From NCBI RefSeq assembly GCF_001425575.1, contig NZ_LMRD01000009.1, positions 1 to 64,000 on the forward strand: a stretch of 64,000 bases of DNA. Direction: 5' to 3'. This DNA is from Aurantimonas sp. Leaf443. GTDB taxonomy: Bacteria > Pseudomonadota > Alphaproteobacteria > Rhizobiales > Rhizobiaceae. Shown piece after piece: positions 54,951-63,909 of the stretch (position 1 is its first letter; each line of letters starts with the position of its first letter). The position numbers and the translations under genes were made by a program. The notes beneath the pieces were generated by a model. It saw only the letters and a program-made list of their open reading frames with translations, did not search any database and had not been told where the DNA came from.

Positions 54951-56282
54951 TCACGCTCCCCCGGCCGTGCCGTCGCCGCCCGATCTGTCCTCGAAGACTG
55001 TGCGGCCCGCGACCACCGTGCGCAAGACACGGCCCTGGAAGCGGGCATTCTCGAAGGCCGTGTTCTTCGAGCGGGACCGGATGCGGTCCTTGGTGAAGAG
55101 GAACGGCGCGTCGAGATCGACCAGCGCGAAATCGGCGACGCTGCCCGGCCGAAGCGTGCCGCGGTCGAGCCCGAGCAGCTTCGCCGGCGCCGACGTCATC
55201 GCCTCGACGAGGCGCATGAGCGGCGCCGCGCCGCTATGGTGGAGGCGCAGCGCCGCCGGCAGCAGCGTCTCCAGCCCGATCGCGCCGGTGCGCGCCTCCG
55301 CGAAGGGGCGGCGCTTGCCGTCGGCATCCTGCGGATCGTGCGAGGAGACGATGATGTCGAGCGTGCCGTCGGCCAGCGCCTCGATCGTCGCCTGCCGGTC
55401 CTCCTCGCGGCGCAGCGGCGGCGAGAGACGGAAGAAGGTGCGGTACTCGCCGATGTCGTTCTCGTTCAGCGAGAGATGGGCGATGGAGACGCCCGCCGTC
55501 GCGCGGACGCCGCGTTCCTTGGCGCGGCGCATGACGGCGGCCGACTCGCCGAGCGAGATCATCGCCGCGTGATATCGGCAGCCGGTGAGGGCGGCGAGGC
55601 GCAGGTCGCGCTCGAGCGGGATGATCTCGGCCTCGGCCGGCGCGCCCGGCAGGCCGAGCCAGGAGGCGAGCAGCCCTTCGTTCATGACGCCGGCGCCGGT
55701 CAGGCCTTCGTCCTGCGTCTCGTGCATGAGCAGAGCGTCGAAATCGCGCCCGTAGGTCATGATGCGGCGGAAGAGGGCGGCGTCGGAGAGCGTGTGGCGC
55801 CCCTCGGTGAAGGCCTTGACGCCGGCGTCGGTCAGGAGACCGATCTCGGTCATCTCCCGGCCCTTCAGGCCGCGCGTCATGGCCGCGGCGGGGAAGACGT
55901 TGATGCAGGCCGTCTCGCGCGCGGTGCGCATCACGAACTCGGCGATGGCCACGTCGTCCACCACGGGATCGGTGTCGGGCATGGTGAGGATGGAGGTGAC
56001 GCCGCCGGCCGCGGCCGCGGCGGAGGCCGAGGCGATCGTCTCCAGATGCTCGCGACCGGGCTCGCCGATGAAGACGCGCGCGTCGACGAGGCCGGGCAGG
56101 AGGCAGAGCCCGCGTCCGTCGACGATCTCGGCTCCCTCGGGCCTGCCCTGGTTGAGGGCGTCGGGGCCTGCGGCGACGATCCGCCCGTCGGCGACGACCA
56201 GCGAGCCGACCGCGTCGAGCCCGCGCGACGGGTCGAGGATGCGGGCGCCTTCGACGACGAGACCGGGCATGGTGGCGCTCAC
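54951..56282 (-). CDS. pyrX: Dihydroorotase-like protein, probably non-catalytic PyrC' (PyrX)
   Basis: A 443-residue protein of the dihydroorotase fold, but the metal-binding motif of active type I enzymes (DxHxHxREPG) is here [15 protein letters not shown], where both His and the Arg are replaced. The usual catalytic Asp of the TDHAPH block is also altered (SSHDPQD). AHLS and other structural blocks remain. In other bacteria such inactive DHOases bind aspartate transcarbamoylase and keep it active, and pyrB lies directly upstream with a four-base overlap. I infer a structural role; another dihydroorotase gene should exist elsewhere. Confidence 0.85.
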   Translation of the reverse strand: MSATMPGLVVEGARILDPSRGLDAVGSLVVADGRIVAAGPDALNQGRPEGAEIVDGRGLCLLPGLVDARVFIGEPGREHLETIASASAAAAAGGVTSILTMPDTDPVVDDVAIAEFVMRTARETACINVFPAAAMTRGLKGREMTEIGLLTDAGVKAFTEGRHTLSDAALFRRIMTYGRDFDALLMHETQDEGLTGAGVMNEGLLASWLGLPGAPAEAEIIPLERDLRLAALTGCRYHAAMISLGESAAVMRRAKERGVRATAGVSIAHLSLNENDIGEYRTFFRLSPPLRREEDRQATIEALADGTLDIIVSSHDPQDADGKRRPFAEARTGAIGLETLLPAALRLHHSGAAPLMRLVEAMTSAPAKLLGLDRGTLRPGSVADFALVDLDAPFLFTKDRIRSRSKNTAFENARFQGRVLRTVVAGRTVFEDRSGGDGTAGGA

Positions 56283-57232
56283 GAGGCGGCCTCCGCGTTG
56301 GCGATCAGCGTCTCGATCACCGCCATGCGGACGGCCACGCCCATCTCGACCTGTTCCTCGATGACGCTCTGGGGTCCGTCGGCGATCTCGGACGCGATCT
56401 CGACGCCCCGGTTCATCGGGCCGGGATGCATGACCAGGGCGTCCGGCCTGGCGAGCGCGAGCTTCTGTGCGTCGAGGCCGAAATAGCGGAAATACTCGCG
56501 CACGGACGGCACGAAGGAGCCCTCCATGCGCTCGCGCTGCAGGCGCAGCATCATCACGACGTCGGCGCCGGCCAGCCCGTCCGCCATGCGCCGATGGACG
56601 GTGACGCCCATCTCCTCGATGCCGCGCGGCAGGAGCGTCGAGGGCGCCACGACGCGCACATTCGCGCCGAGCGCGTTGAGGAGGAGAATGTTCGAGCGCG
56701 CGACGCGGCTGTGCAGGACGTCGCCGCAGATGGCGACGTTCAGCCCGGCGATGCGGCCCTTGCGGCGGCGGATCGTCAGCGCGTCGAGCAGCGCCTGAGT
56801 CGGATGCTCGTGCGCCCCGTCGCCGGCATTGACGACGCAGCAGCCGACCTTCTGCGCGAGCAGCGCGACGGCACCGGCGGCGTGATGGCGCACGACGAGA
56901 ATGTCCGGCCGCATGGCGTTCAGCGTCATCGCCGTGTCGATGAGCGTTTCGCCCTTCTTCACCGAGGAATTGGCGACCGCCATGTTCATGACGTCGGCGC
57001 CGAGCCGCTTGCCGGCGAGCTCGAAGGAGGCCTGGGTGCGCGTCGAGGCCTCGAAGAAGAGGTTGATCTGGGTGCGCCCCTTCAGCACCGCCTTCTTCTT
57101 GTCGATGCGCCGGCCGACCTCCACCGCCGCTTCCGCGAGCGTCAGGAGATGGTCGATCTCGAACGGCTGCAGCCGCGCGATCCCCAGGAGATGGCGATGG
57201 GTGAAGGCAAGCCGGGTAGAAGCGTCGGTCAT
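56279..57232 (-). CDS. pyrB: Aspartate carbamoyltransferase catalytic chain
   Basis: A 317-residue ATCase that joins carbamoyl phosphate and aspartate, the committed step of pyrimidine synthesis. Conserved blocks are [20 protein letters not shown] (20 residues, carbamoyl-phosphate site), [45 protein letters not shown] and MLRLQRERM. No regulatory chain pyrI is nearby, consistent with a PyrB-PyrC' complex. The start 57232 is 89 bases from the divergent aidB. Confidence 0.95.
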   Translation of the reverse strand: MTDASTRLAFTHRHLLGIARLQPFEIDHLLTLAEAAVEVGRRIDKKKAVLKGRTQINLFFEASTRTQASFELAGKRLGADVMNMAVANSSVKKGETLIDTAMTLNAMRPDILVVRHHAAGAVALLAQKVGCCVVNAGDGAHEHPTQALLDALTIRRRKGRIAGLNVAICGDVLHSRVARSNILLLNALGANVRVVAPSTLLPRGIEEMGVTVHRRMADGLAGADVVMMLRLQRERMEGSFVPSVREYFRYFGLDAQKLALARPDALVMHPGPMNRGVEIASEIADGPQSVIEEQVEMGVAVRMAVIETLIANAEAAS

Positions 57233-57321
57233 CGAAGGAGCGCTATAGGCAATCGCGCCGATAGCGGCAAGGATCGCGCGGACGCGACGGCGCGATCGCG
57301 GGGGGCGAGAAGGAGACGGTC

Positions 57322-58980
57322 ATGGCCGAGACGAAGCTTTCGACGCACGAGGTCGTGAACCAGTCCTCCGACAGGTCCGGGTTCAACGCCTTCGCCGCCG
57401 ATCCGCTGCTGCGGCGCCTCGTGTCCGACCTCTCGCCCGAGACCATCGATTCGCTCGAACGCCACGGCCGGTTCTGCGGCTCGCCGGAGGCGATGGATCT
57501 GGCGCGTCTGGCCAATGTCCACGCGCCGAGCCTGCGCCGATTCGACGAGAAGGGACGGCGGATCGACCTCGTCGACTATCACCCGGCCTATCACGCCCTG
57601 ATGCGCCGCTCGATCGCCGACGGGCTGCACGCGTCCGCCTGGAGCGGGCCGGCGGCCGAGGGCGGGCACCGCCATCTCGCCCGCGCCGCGCGCCTCTACA
57701 TGACGGCCGGCGTCGAGAGCGGCCATCTCTGCCCGCTGACCATGACGAGCGCCTCCGTCGCCGCGCTCGCCGTCGCGCCGGACCTCCTCTCGGCCTGGAT
57801 GCCGCGCCTGACGGCGCGCCAGTACGACCCGGGCGTCAAGCCGGCCTCGGTCAAGACCGGGGTCACCATCGGCATGGGGATGACCGAGAAGCAGGGCGGC
57901 ACCGACCTTCGCGCCAACACGACGCGCGCCGCGCGCTCGGCGGACGGGACCTACCGCCTCGACGGGCACAAGTGGTTCCTCTCCGCGCCGATGTCGGACG
58001 CCTTCCTCCTTCTGGCGCAGACGGGCGAGGGGCCGAGCTGCTTCCTCGTGCCGCGGGTGCTCGAGGACGGGCGGCTCAACGGGCTCCATCTCCAGCGGCT
58101 GAAGGACAAGCTCGGGAACCGTTCCAACGCCTCGGCCGAATTGGAACTCGTCGAGGCCTCCGGCACGCTCGTCGGCGAGCCCGGTCGGGGCATCCGAACG
58201 CTCATCGAGATGGTCTCGCTGGCCCGGCTCGACTGCGCGCTCGCCTCCAGCGGCCTGATGTTCGCCGCGCTCGGCGAGGCCGTTCACCATTGCCGCGAGC
58301 GCAAGGCCTTCGGCCGTTTCCTGATCGACCAGCCCGCGATGCTGCGCGTCCTCGGCGACATGGCGCTGGATGTCGCGGCCGCGACCGCGCTCTCGATGCG
58401 GCTCGCCGATAGTCTGGACCGGACGGGCGAGGGCGGCGCCAACGCCTCCGAGGCTTCCGCCTTCGTGCGCGTGATGACGCCGGTGACGAAATACTGGGTC
58501 TGCAAGATGGCCCCGGCTCTCGTCGCCGAGGCGATGGAATGCCTTGGGGGCAACGGCTACGTGGAGGACGGCCGGCTCGCGCGCGCCTATCGGGAGGCGC
58601 CCGTCAACGCGATCTGGGAGGGGCCGGGCAATGTCATGGCGCTCGATCTCCTGCGGGTCGTCGAGCGCCACCCGGAAGCGGTGGATGCCATGATCGAAGG
58701 GATCGCGCGCGATCTCGGCCGCCGGGCGGGCCGCACGCCCGACGTGCTGCGCGCGGCCGTCGCGGTCGCCAAGGCCGACGAGGGATCGGCGCGCCTCCTC
58801 GCCGAACAGTTCGCGCTGGCCGCCGCCGCCGCGTCGCTCGCCCGTCTCGGCCACGAGAGCCTGTGCGACGCCTTCCTCGAGACGCGCCTCGGCGGCGTCT
58901 GGCGCCACAGCTACGGCATGCTCGATCTTCGCACGGACGCGCGATCGCTCGTCGACGAGCTCCACCCGCCCCTGCGCTGA
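57322..58980 (+). CDS. aidB: AidB-like acyl-CoA dehydrogenase family protein
   Basis: A 552-residue flavoprotein close to AidB, an adaptive-response protein that binds DNA and is thought to protect it from alkylation. Shared blocks include GRLANVNPP-like LARLANVHAPSLRRFD, SLCPLTMT-like GHLCPLTMTSASVA, IGMGMTEKQGGTDLRANTTR (20 residues), LDGHKWFLSAPMSDAFLL, LKDKLGNRSNASAELEL, AMECLGGNGYVED and NAIWEGPGNVMALDLLR. The ada and alkB genes are not nearby. GAGAAGGAG precedes the ATG. Confidence 0.92.
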   Translation: MAETKLSTHEVVNQSSDRSGFNAFAADPLLRRLVSDLSPETIDSLERHGRFCGSPEAMDLARLANVHAPSLRRFDEKGRRIDLVDYHPAYHALMRRSIADGLHASAWSGPAAEGGHRHLARAARLYMTAGVESGHLCPLTMTSASVAALAVAPDLLSAWMPRLTARQYDPGVKPASVKTGVTIGMGMTEKQGGTDLRANTTRAARSADGTYRLDGHKWFLSAPMSDAFLLLAQTGEGPSCFLVPRVLEDGRLNGLHLQRLKDKLGNRSNASAELELVEASGTLVGEPGRGIRTLIEMVSLARLDCALASSGLMFAALGEAVHHCRERKAFGRFLIDQPAMLRVLGDMALDVAAATALSMRLADSLDRTGEGGANASEASAFVRVMTPVTKYWVCKMAPALVAEAMECLGGNGYVEDGRLARAYREAPVNAIWEGPGNVMALDLLRVVERHPEAVDAMIEGIARDLGRRAGRTPDVLRAAVAVAKADEGSARLLAEQFALAAAAASLARLGHESLCDAFLETRLGGVWRHSYGMLDLRTDARSLVDELHPPLR

Positions 58981-59089
58981 CGGGAGGCCCGGCCATTAAG
59001 GTTAACGGGAGGTATCGATTGCGGCGGTGAACCGCGAGGGGAATGGTGGCGTTTACGAACCGCTAACCATTTCGCCTCGGGAGCGCCTC

Positions 59090-59620
59090 ATGCGGCAGAC
59101 TGCAACGACGTGTGCTCTCGGGGCGTGGATGGGGTTTTCCGGCACTTCCGGCGCCATCCTCTTCGCCGCGAGCTTCGATCCCGTCGCCTTCGACCATTTC
59201 GCGACGCTGGCGGGCTCGCTCGGCATGGAGGGCGGGTTTCCCGTCCTGTCCGCGTCCGAAGCGCTCTGTTTCTCGGCGCTTCTCTTCGGCGTGGCGGCGT
59301 CGCTTTTCATGGCGATCTCGTCCTTCCAGATCGGCACCCGCGCCGCGGACCGTTCGGCCGAGTCGCTGGCCTGTGCCGCGCTCGTGGCGCTCGGCGTCTT
59401 CGCCGGCTTCGCCTGGCTCGCGGAGGCGCCGGTCGCCTCGCTCTTCGGGTCCGGCACGGGGTTCGTGACCGCGATCCTCGCGAGTTTCGCCGCGATCGGC
59501 TTCGACCGTCTGACGGCGGTCTACGACGAGAACGACGACGAGGCCTTCGAGGCGGCGCTGCGCTCCGTGCGGGCGAGCTACGCCGAGGAAGACGAGCGCC
59601 GCGGGAGCGCCGAGCGATGA
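59090..59620 (+). CDS. Hypothetical membrane protein, 176 residues
   Basis: A probable inner-membrane protein with about four membrane segments (near residues 15-32, 60-82, 95-118 and 128-146) and a charged cytoplasmic tail (AVYDENDDEAFEAALRSVRA). ATG 59090 has GGGAG seven bases upstream; an in-frame GTG at 59027 is less likely. It overlaps the next gene by four bases (ATGA), so the two are coupled and perhaps form one complex. No known domain is recognised. Confidence 0.75.
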   Translation: MRQTATTCALGAWMGFSGTSGAILFAASFDPVAFDHFATLAGSLGMEGGFPVLSASEALCFSALLFGVAASLFMAISSFQIGTRAADRSAESLACAALVALGVFAGFAWLAEAPVASLFGSGTGFVTAILASFAAIGFDRLTAVYDENDDEAFEAALRSVRASYAEEDERRGSAER

Positions 59621-59949
59621 TCCGCGGCCTCCTTCTGCTCTGGGCCCTCCCGGTCGGCTTGTTCTGGGGCTGGTACTTCCTGTCGCTGAACGACGTGAGC
59701 TTCGGCACGCAATTCTTCTCGCGCGCCATGCACGACCAGGTCTTCGAGATCTACGGCGCGATCCTCGGCATCGACCCCGCCGCGATTCCCCTGCTGGCTG
59801 CCCGCGCGATCGCCGTCGATTCGCTGTTCGTCCTCGCCCTCGTCGCCTTCCGCCGCCGCCGCGCCATCCGGGCCTGGTGGGTCGCCCGCCGCGAGCGGGC
59901 GCAGCGCGCGGACTTCGCCGGCCCGGCGGCCGTTTCGGCCGTCGACTGA
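59617..59949 (+). CDS. Small membrane protein (resembles DUF6105 family)
   Basis: A 110-residue protein with two predicted membrane segments (near residues 2-24 and 57-78) joined by a conserved-looking loop, FLSLNDVSFGTQFFSRAMHD. This pattern (LWALP..FFWGWY.LSLND..FG..FFSR) recalls a rhizobial family I know as DUF6105, with no assigned role. The C-terminal tail is basic (RRRRAIRAWWVARRERAQRA). ATG 59617 overlaps the previous stop, implying translational coupling. It converges on ruvX, seven bases apart. Confidence 0.72.
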   Translation: MIRGLLLLWALPVGLFWGWYFLSLNDVSFGTQFFSRAMHDQVFEIYGAILGIDPAAIPLLAARAIAVDSLFVLALVAFRRRRAIRAWWVARRERAQRADFAGPAAVSAVD

Positions 59950-59956
59950 GACGCCG

Positions 59957-60457
59957 TCAGCCCGGCCTTTCGTCGGGCTCCGCCTCGTCGTCGCCGAAGA
60001 GGCTCAGCCGATCGATCGCCCCCTGCAGGATGAAGGCCGCCGCCGCCGAATCGATGCGCTCGGCGCGCTTGCGGCGCGAGACGTCCGCCTCGAGCAGGCC
60101 GCGCTCGGCCGCCACCGTCGAAAGACGCTCGTCCCACAGAAGGATCGGCCAGTCGCGCAGGCGCAGGAGGTTGCGCGCGAAGGCCCGTGTCGACTGGGCG
60201 CGCACGCCCTCCGTGCCGTCCATATTGCGGGGCAGGCCGAGAACGAGCCCGGCGACCTTGTCGCGCTCCAGAATCGCCTCCATCGCCACCACGTCCAGCG
60301 TGAACTTCGTGCGCGCCACCACCGCGCGCGGCGTGGCGAAGCGGTGGCCGAGGTCGCAGACGGCGATGCCGATCGTCTTCGTGCCGAGGTCGAGCCCCGC
60401 GATCGTGCGCCCCGGCGGCACGGCTTTGGCGAACGCGTCGATTTCCAAGAGCGGCAT
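59957..60457 (-). CDS. ruvX: Putative pre-16S rRNA nuclease YqgF (RuvX)
   Basis: A 166-residue RNase H-fold nuclease. The catalytic pattern is [16 protein letters not shown] (first Asp), [12 protein letters not shown] (Glu) and a C-terminal [17 protein letters not shown] (Asp), with [11 protein letters not shown] in between. In E. coli the homologue matures 16S rRNA 5' ends; in other bacteria a Holliday-junction role was proposed. It is divergent from the UPF0173 gene. Confidence 0.93.
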   Translation of the reverse strand: MPLLEIDAFAKAVPPGRTIAGLDLGTKTIGIAVCDLGHRFATPRAVVARTKFTLDVVAMEAILERDKVAGLVLGLPRNMDGTEGVRAQSTRAFARNLLRLRDWPILLWDERLSTVAAERGLLEADVSRRKRAERIDSAAAAFILQGAIDRLSLFGDDEAEPDERPG

Positions 60458-60561
60458 CGCATCTCCTTGACCCCTCGGGCGGACCGCTCAAGTAGCACGC
60501 GACGGCGGGCCGCGTGAGAGCGCGGCCGCCACGCGCGAACCGCACGGAAGAGATCCTGTCG

Positions 60562-61266
60562 ATGAAGATCACCTATTTCGGCCATTCGGCCTTCCGCATC
60601 GAGACCGGCGCCTCGGTCATCCTCGTGGACCCGTTCCTCTCGGGCAATCCGCATTTCAAGGCGGCCGATATCGAGGCGGCGGCGCACGGGGTCACGCATA
60701 TCGTGCTCAGCCACGGCCATTCCGACCATGTCGGCGACACGGTCCAGCTCGCCAAGGCGCATGGCTGCAAGGTCGTCGGCACCTACGAGCTGGTCAGCTG
60801 GCTGTCCAAGAAGGGCGTCGAGACCATCGAGCCCGGCAATACCGGCGGCACGATCGTCTTCGACGACTTCTCCGTGACGCTGACGCAGGCCTTCCATTCG
60901 TCCGGCGAGATGGAGGCGGACGGCACGGTCACCTATCTCGGCATGCCGAACGGCCTCGTCTTCCATTTCGGCGACGGTCCCACCGTCTACCACATGGGCG
61001 ATACCGACATTTTCGGCGACATGGCGCTGATCGAGGAGCTGCACGCGCCCAAGATCGCCATGGTGCCGATCGGCGACCGGCTGACGATGGGCGCGGCCGT
61101 CGCGGCACTCGCCTGCCGGCGCTACTTCAACTTCGACACTATCATCCCGATCCACTGGGGCACGATGCCCATTCTCGATCCGAACCCGCAGAAGTTCATC
61201 GAGAGCATGGAGGGCGACGCCCACAAGGTGAAGGTGCCCGAGGTCGGCGTTCCCTTCGAGGTCTGA
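60562..61266 (+). CDS. UPF0173 metal-dependent hydrolase (metallo-beta-lactamase fold)
   Basis: A 234-residue protein of the UPF0173 family. It starts MKITYFGHSAFRIETG and has the binuclear metal motif LSHGHSDHVGDTV near residue 50, plus FHSSGEMEADG, YHMGDTDIFGDM and IPIHWGTMPIL. The fold is that of metallo-beta-lactamases and RNase Z; the natural substrate is unknown. AGAGATCC precedes the ATG. A very stable hairpin follows the stop by four bases. Confidence 0.93.
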   Translation: MKITYFGHSAFRIETGASVILVDPFLSGNPHFKAADIEAAAHGVTHIVLSHGHSDHVGDTVQLAKAHGCKVVGTYELVSWLSKKGVETIEPGNTGGTIVFDDFSVTLTQAFHSSGEMEADGTVTYLGMPNGLVFHFGDGPTVYHMGDTDIFGDMALIEELHAPKIAMVPIGDRLTMGAAVAALACRRYFNFDTIIPIHWGTMPILDPNPQKFIESMEGDAHKVKVPEVGVPFEV

Positions 61267-61270
61267 GCCT

Positions 61271-61313
61271 CGCCGATGCCGGGGCGCTCGCTCTACGCGC
61301 CCCGGCATCGGCG
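61271..61313 (+). other. Perfect 17-bp hairpin after the UPF0173 gene
   Basis: CGCCGATGCCGGGGCGC (61271-61287) pairs at every position with GCGCCCCGGCATCGGCG (61297-61313) around a nine-base loop. It starts four bases after the stop codon and has no T-run. It may block 3' exonucleases or act with Rho as a transcript end before gatC. Confidence 0.7.
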
Positions 61314-61388
61314 CCCGCGCGGCGTTGCCTGTGGCCGGAGCCCTCGCTATAGCTCGGCCTCCTTCCAAGATCCGGCACGGGGACCGCA

Positions 61389-61676
61389 ATGTCCGTCGAC
61401 GCAGAGACAGTCCGCAGGGTGGCCAAGCTCGCCCGCATCGCGCTGAAGCCCGAGGAGGTGGAAGCCATGCAAGGGGAGCTGAACACCATTCTGGGCTTCG
61501 TCGAGCAGCTCGGTCAGGTGGATGTCTCCGGCGTGGAGCCGATGACGTCGGTCATCCCGATGGAGATGCGCAAGCGCCAGGACGTCGTCACCGACGGCGG
61601 CAAGGCCGACGACATCGTCGCCAACGCGCCGGCGAGCGACGACCATTATTTCATGGTGCCGAAGGTCGTCGAATAG
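61389..61676 (+). CDS. gatC: Asp-tRNA(Asn)/Glu-tRNA(Gln) amidotransferase subunit C
   Basis: A 95-residue GatC, the belt-like subunit that wraps around GatA in the GatCAB amidotransferase. Family features are [39 protein letters not shown] (20 residues), and the C-terminal [16 protein letters not shown]. gatA follows 54 bases downstream. Confidence 0.95.
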   Translation: MSVDAETVRRVAKLARIALKPEEVEAMQGELNTILGFVEQLGQVDVSGVEPMTSVIPMEMRKRQDVVTDGGKADDIVANAPASDDHYFMVPKVVE

Positions 61677-61730
61677 CGGACGTCACGTCCCGCCCGTCCT
61701 CAGAACCGACAGATCGACGAATTGAGCCCG

Positions 61731-63212
61731 ATGACCGAACTGACCGCCCTGACGATCGCAGAGGCCCGCGATGCCCTGAAGGCGAAGACCTTCACGGCCG
61801 CGGAGCTGACCGACGCCTATCTTTCCGCCATCGATGCGGCCAACGACGCGCTGAACGCCTATGTGAAGGTGACGCCCGACAAGGCGCGCGCCATGGCGGC
61901 GGCCTCCGACGAGAAGCTCGCCCGGGGCGAGGGCGGCGCGCTCGAGGGCATTCCGCTCGGCATCAAGGACCTCTTCGCGACCGAGGGCGTGCACACACAG
62001 GCCTGCAGCCACATTCTCGACGGGTTCGAGCCGCGCTACGAATCGACGGTGACGGCCAATCTCTTCGCCGACGGCGCGGTGATGCTCGGCAAGCTGAACA
62101 TGGACGAGTTCGCCATGGGCTCGTCCAACGAATCCTCCTATTACGGCCCGGTCAGGAACCCGTGGCGGGCCGAAGGATCCGACGCCGATCTCGTGCCCGG
62201 CGGCTCCTCCGGCGGATCGGCGGCGGCGGTCGCGGCGCATCTGTGCGCGGGCGCGACGGCGACCGACACGGGCGGCTCCATCCGCCAGCCGGCGGCCTTC
62301 ACCGGCACCGTCGGCATCAAGCCCACCTACGGGCGCTGCTCGCGCTGGGGCATCGTCGCCTTCGCCTCCTCGCTCGATCAGGCCGGCCCGATCGCCCGCG
62401 ACGTGCGGGACGCGGCCATCCTCCTGAAGTCGATGGCCTCGCTCGACCCGAAGGACACGACATCGGTCGACCGTCCGGTGCCCGACTACGAGGCCTCGGT
62501 CGGCGCCTCGGTGAAGGGCCTTCGCATCGGCGTGCCGAAGGAATACCGCGTCGAGGGCATGCCGGCCGAGATCGAGGCGCTCTGGAGCCAGGGCATCGCC
62601 TATCTCAGGGACGCCGGCGCCGAGATCGTCGACGTCTCGCTGCCGCATACGAAATACGCGCTGCCCGCCTATTACATCGTGGCCCCGGCCGAAGCCTCGT
62701 CGAATCTGGCGCGCTACGACGGCGTGCGCTACGGCCTGCGCGTGCCCGGCCGCGACATCGCGGAAATGTACGAGAACACCCGCGCCGAGGGCTTCGGCCG
62801 CGAGGTGAAGCGCCGCATCATGATCGGCACCTACGTGCTCTCCGCCGGCTACTACGACGCCTACTACCTGCAGGCGCAGAAGGTGCGCACGCTCATCAAG
62901 CGCGACTTCGAGACCGTCTTCGCCGACGGCGTCGACGCGCTGCTGGCGCCCGCCACGCCCACCGCCGCCTTCGGCATCGCCGACCGGGAGATGAACGCCG
63001 ACCCGGTGAAGATGTATCTCAACGACGTGTTCACCGTGACGGTGAACATGGCCGGTCTTCCCGGTCTCGCGGTGCCCGCCGGCCTTTCCGATAAGGGGCT
63101 GCCGCTCGGGCTTCAGCTCATCGGCCGCCCGTTCGAGGAGGAGACGCTCTTCGCGCTCGGCGCCGCCATCGAGTCCGCCGCCGGCCGCTTCACGCCGCGC
63201 AAGTGGTGGTGA
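61731..63212 (+). CDS. gatA: Asp-tRNA(Asn)/Glu-tRNA(Gln) amidotransferase subunit A
   Basis: A 493-residue amidase-signature glutaminase that releases ammonia for GatB. The Ser-cisSer-Lys triad is present: Lys in [14 protein letters not shown] (near 78), and both Ser in [14 protein letters not shown] and [14 protein letters not shown], with the nucleophile in the second. The ATG at 61731 ([14 protein letters not shown]) is taken rather than the in-frame TTG at 61722. A chorismate mutase follows after 31 bases. Confidence 0.95.
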   Translation: MTELTALTIAEARDALKAKTFTAAELTDAYLSAIDAANDALNAYVKVTPDKARAMAAASDEKLARGEGGALEGIPLGIKDLFATEGVHTQACSHILDGFEPRYESTVTANLFADGAVMLGKLNMDEFAMGSSNESSYYGPVRNPWRAEGSDADLVPGGSSGGSAAAVAAHLCAGATATDTGGSIRQPAAFTGTVGIKPTYGRCSRWGIVAFASSLDQAGPIARDVRDAAILLKSMASLDPKDTTSVDRPVPDYEASVGASVKGLRIGVPKEYRVEGMPAEIEALWSQGIAYLRDAGAEIVDVSLPHTKYALPAYYIVAPAEASSNLARYDGVRYGLRVPGRDIAEMYENTRAEGFGREVKRRIMIGTYVLSAGYYDAYYLQAQKVRTLIKRDFETVFADGVDALLAPATPTAAFGIADREMNADPVKMYLNDVFTVTVNMAGLPGLAVPAGLSDKGLPLGLQLIGRPFEEETLFALGAAIESAAGRFTPRKWW

Positions 63213-63243
63213 GCGTGGCGCAGGGCGCAGGGCGGACGCCTCG

Positions 63244-63561
63244 ATGACGACGCGCGCCGCACCCGCCGCCTGCGCCGACATGACGGCGCTGCGCGCCTCG
63301 ATCGACGATCTGGACCGCGAACTCCTCGATCTCTTCGCCGAACGGATGGCCTTCATCCATCGCGCGGCAGAGCTGAAGCGCGGCGCGGGCATCCCGGCCG
63401 AGGTGCCCGAGCGGGTGGCGGAAGTGATCGACAATGCCCGCCGGCTCGCCGCCGAGCGTGGCCTCGATCCAGACCTCTACGCGCGCTTCTGGGCCGAGAT
63501 CGTGGCGGCGGCGATCGCCGAGGAGGAACGGCGGCTTCGTCCGCCTCAGGCGGCCCGGTGA
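63244..63561 (+). CDS. Chorismate mutase, AroQ type
   Basis: A 105-residue all-helical chorismate mutase that turns chorismate into prephenate for Phe and Tyr. The AroQ pattern is LRASIDDLDRELLDLFAERM followed by IHRAAELKRG, giving the Arg-Arg-Lys active-site series, and helix 3 begins RFWAEIVAAAIAEEE. It is the short single-domain form without prephenate dehydratase. It sits between gatA and gatB, an arrangement I know from rhizobial relatives, and overlaps the next ORF by four bases. Confidence 0.9.
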   Translation: MTTRAAPAACADMTALRASIDDLDRELLDLFAERMAFIHRAAELKRGAGIPAEVPERVAEVIDNARRLAAERGLDPDLYARFWAEIVAAAIAEEERRLRPPQAAR

Positions 63562-63797
63562 GCGACCGCGAGCTCATCGTCCGGGCGCTCGACCGTCTGG
63601 CGGCCGGCGACTGGGAGGGCGCCCACGATCTGGCGCAACGCTTGTCATCCGCCGAGGCCGCCTGGCTCCATGCGCATCTCCACCGCGTCGAGGGCGATCC
63701 TGCCAACGCGGCCTACTGGTATCGCCGCGCCGGGCGCCCGATCGAGAGCGGTGATCTCGAGGCCGAGCGTCGCGCGCTGCTCGAAGCGCTCAGGTGA
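63558..63797 (+). CDS. Hypothetical 79-residue protein, TPR-like helices
   Basis: A small protein read from GTG at 63558, overlapping the chorismate mutase stop (GTGA). The sequence LAAGDWEGAHDLAQRLSS followed by AAWLHAHLHRVEGDPANAAYW and YRRAGRPIESGDLEAERRAL is a helix-turn-helix series like one or two TPR or Sel1 repeats (quoted core: HLHRVEGDPANAAYWYRRAG). Small proteins of this sort recur at this place between gatA and gatB in Hyphomicrobiales. Function unknown; tight coupling hints at a link with chorismate mutase or GatCAB. Confidence 0.75.
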   Translation: MSDRELIVRALDRLAAGDWEGAHDLAQRLSSAEAAWLHAHLHRVEGDPANAAYWYRRAGRPIESGDLEAERRALLEALR

Positions 63798-63909
63798 CCT
63801 CTCGGCCGGTCGTCGCCGCCGAGACGGCGGCCGGCCGCCGAGCCTTGATCCGACCCTTCGCTTCCACTAGCCCTTTTTCATCATCCAGCCTCATACGCGG
63901 ATTGCCCCT

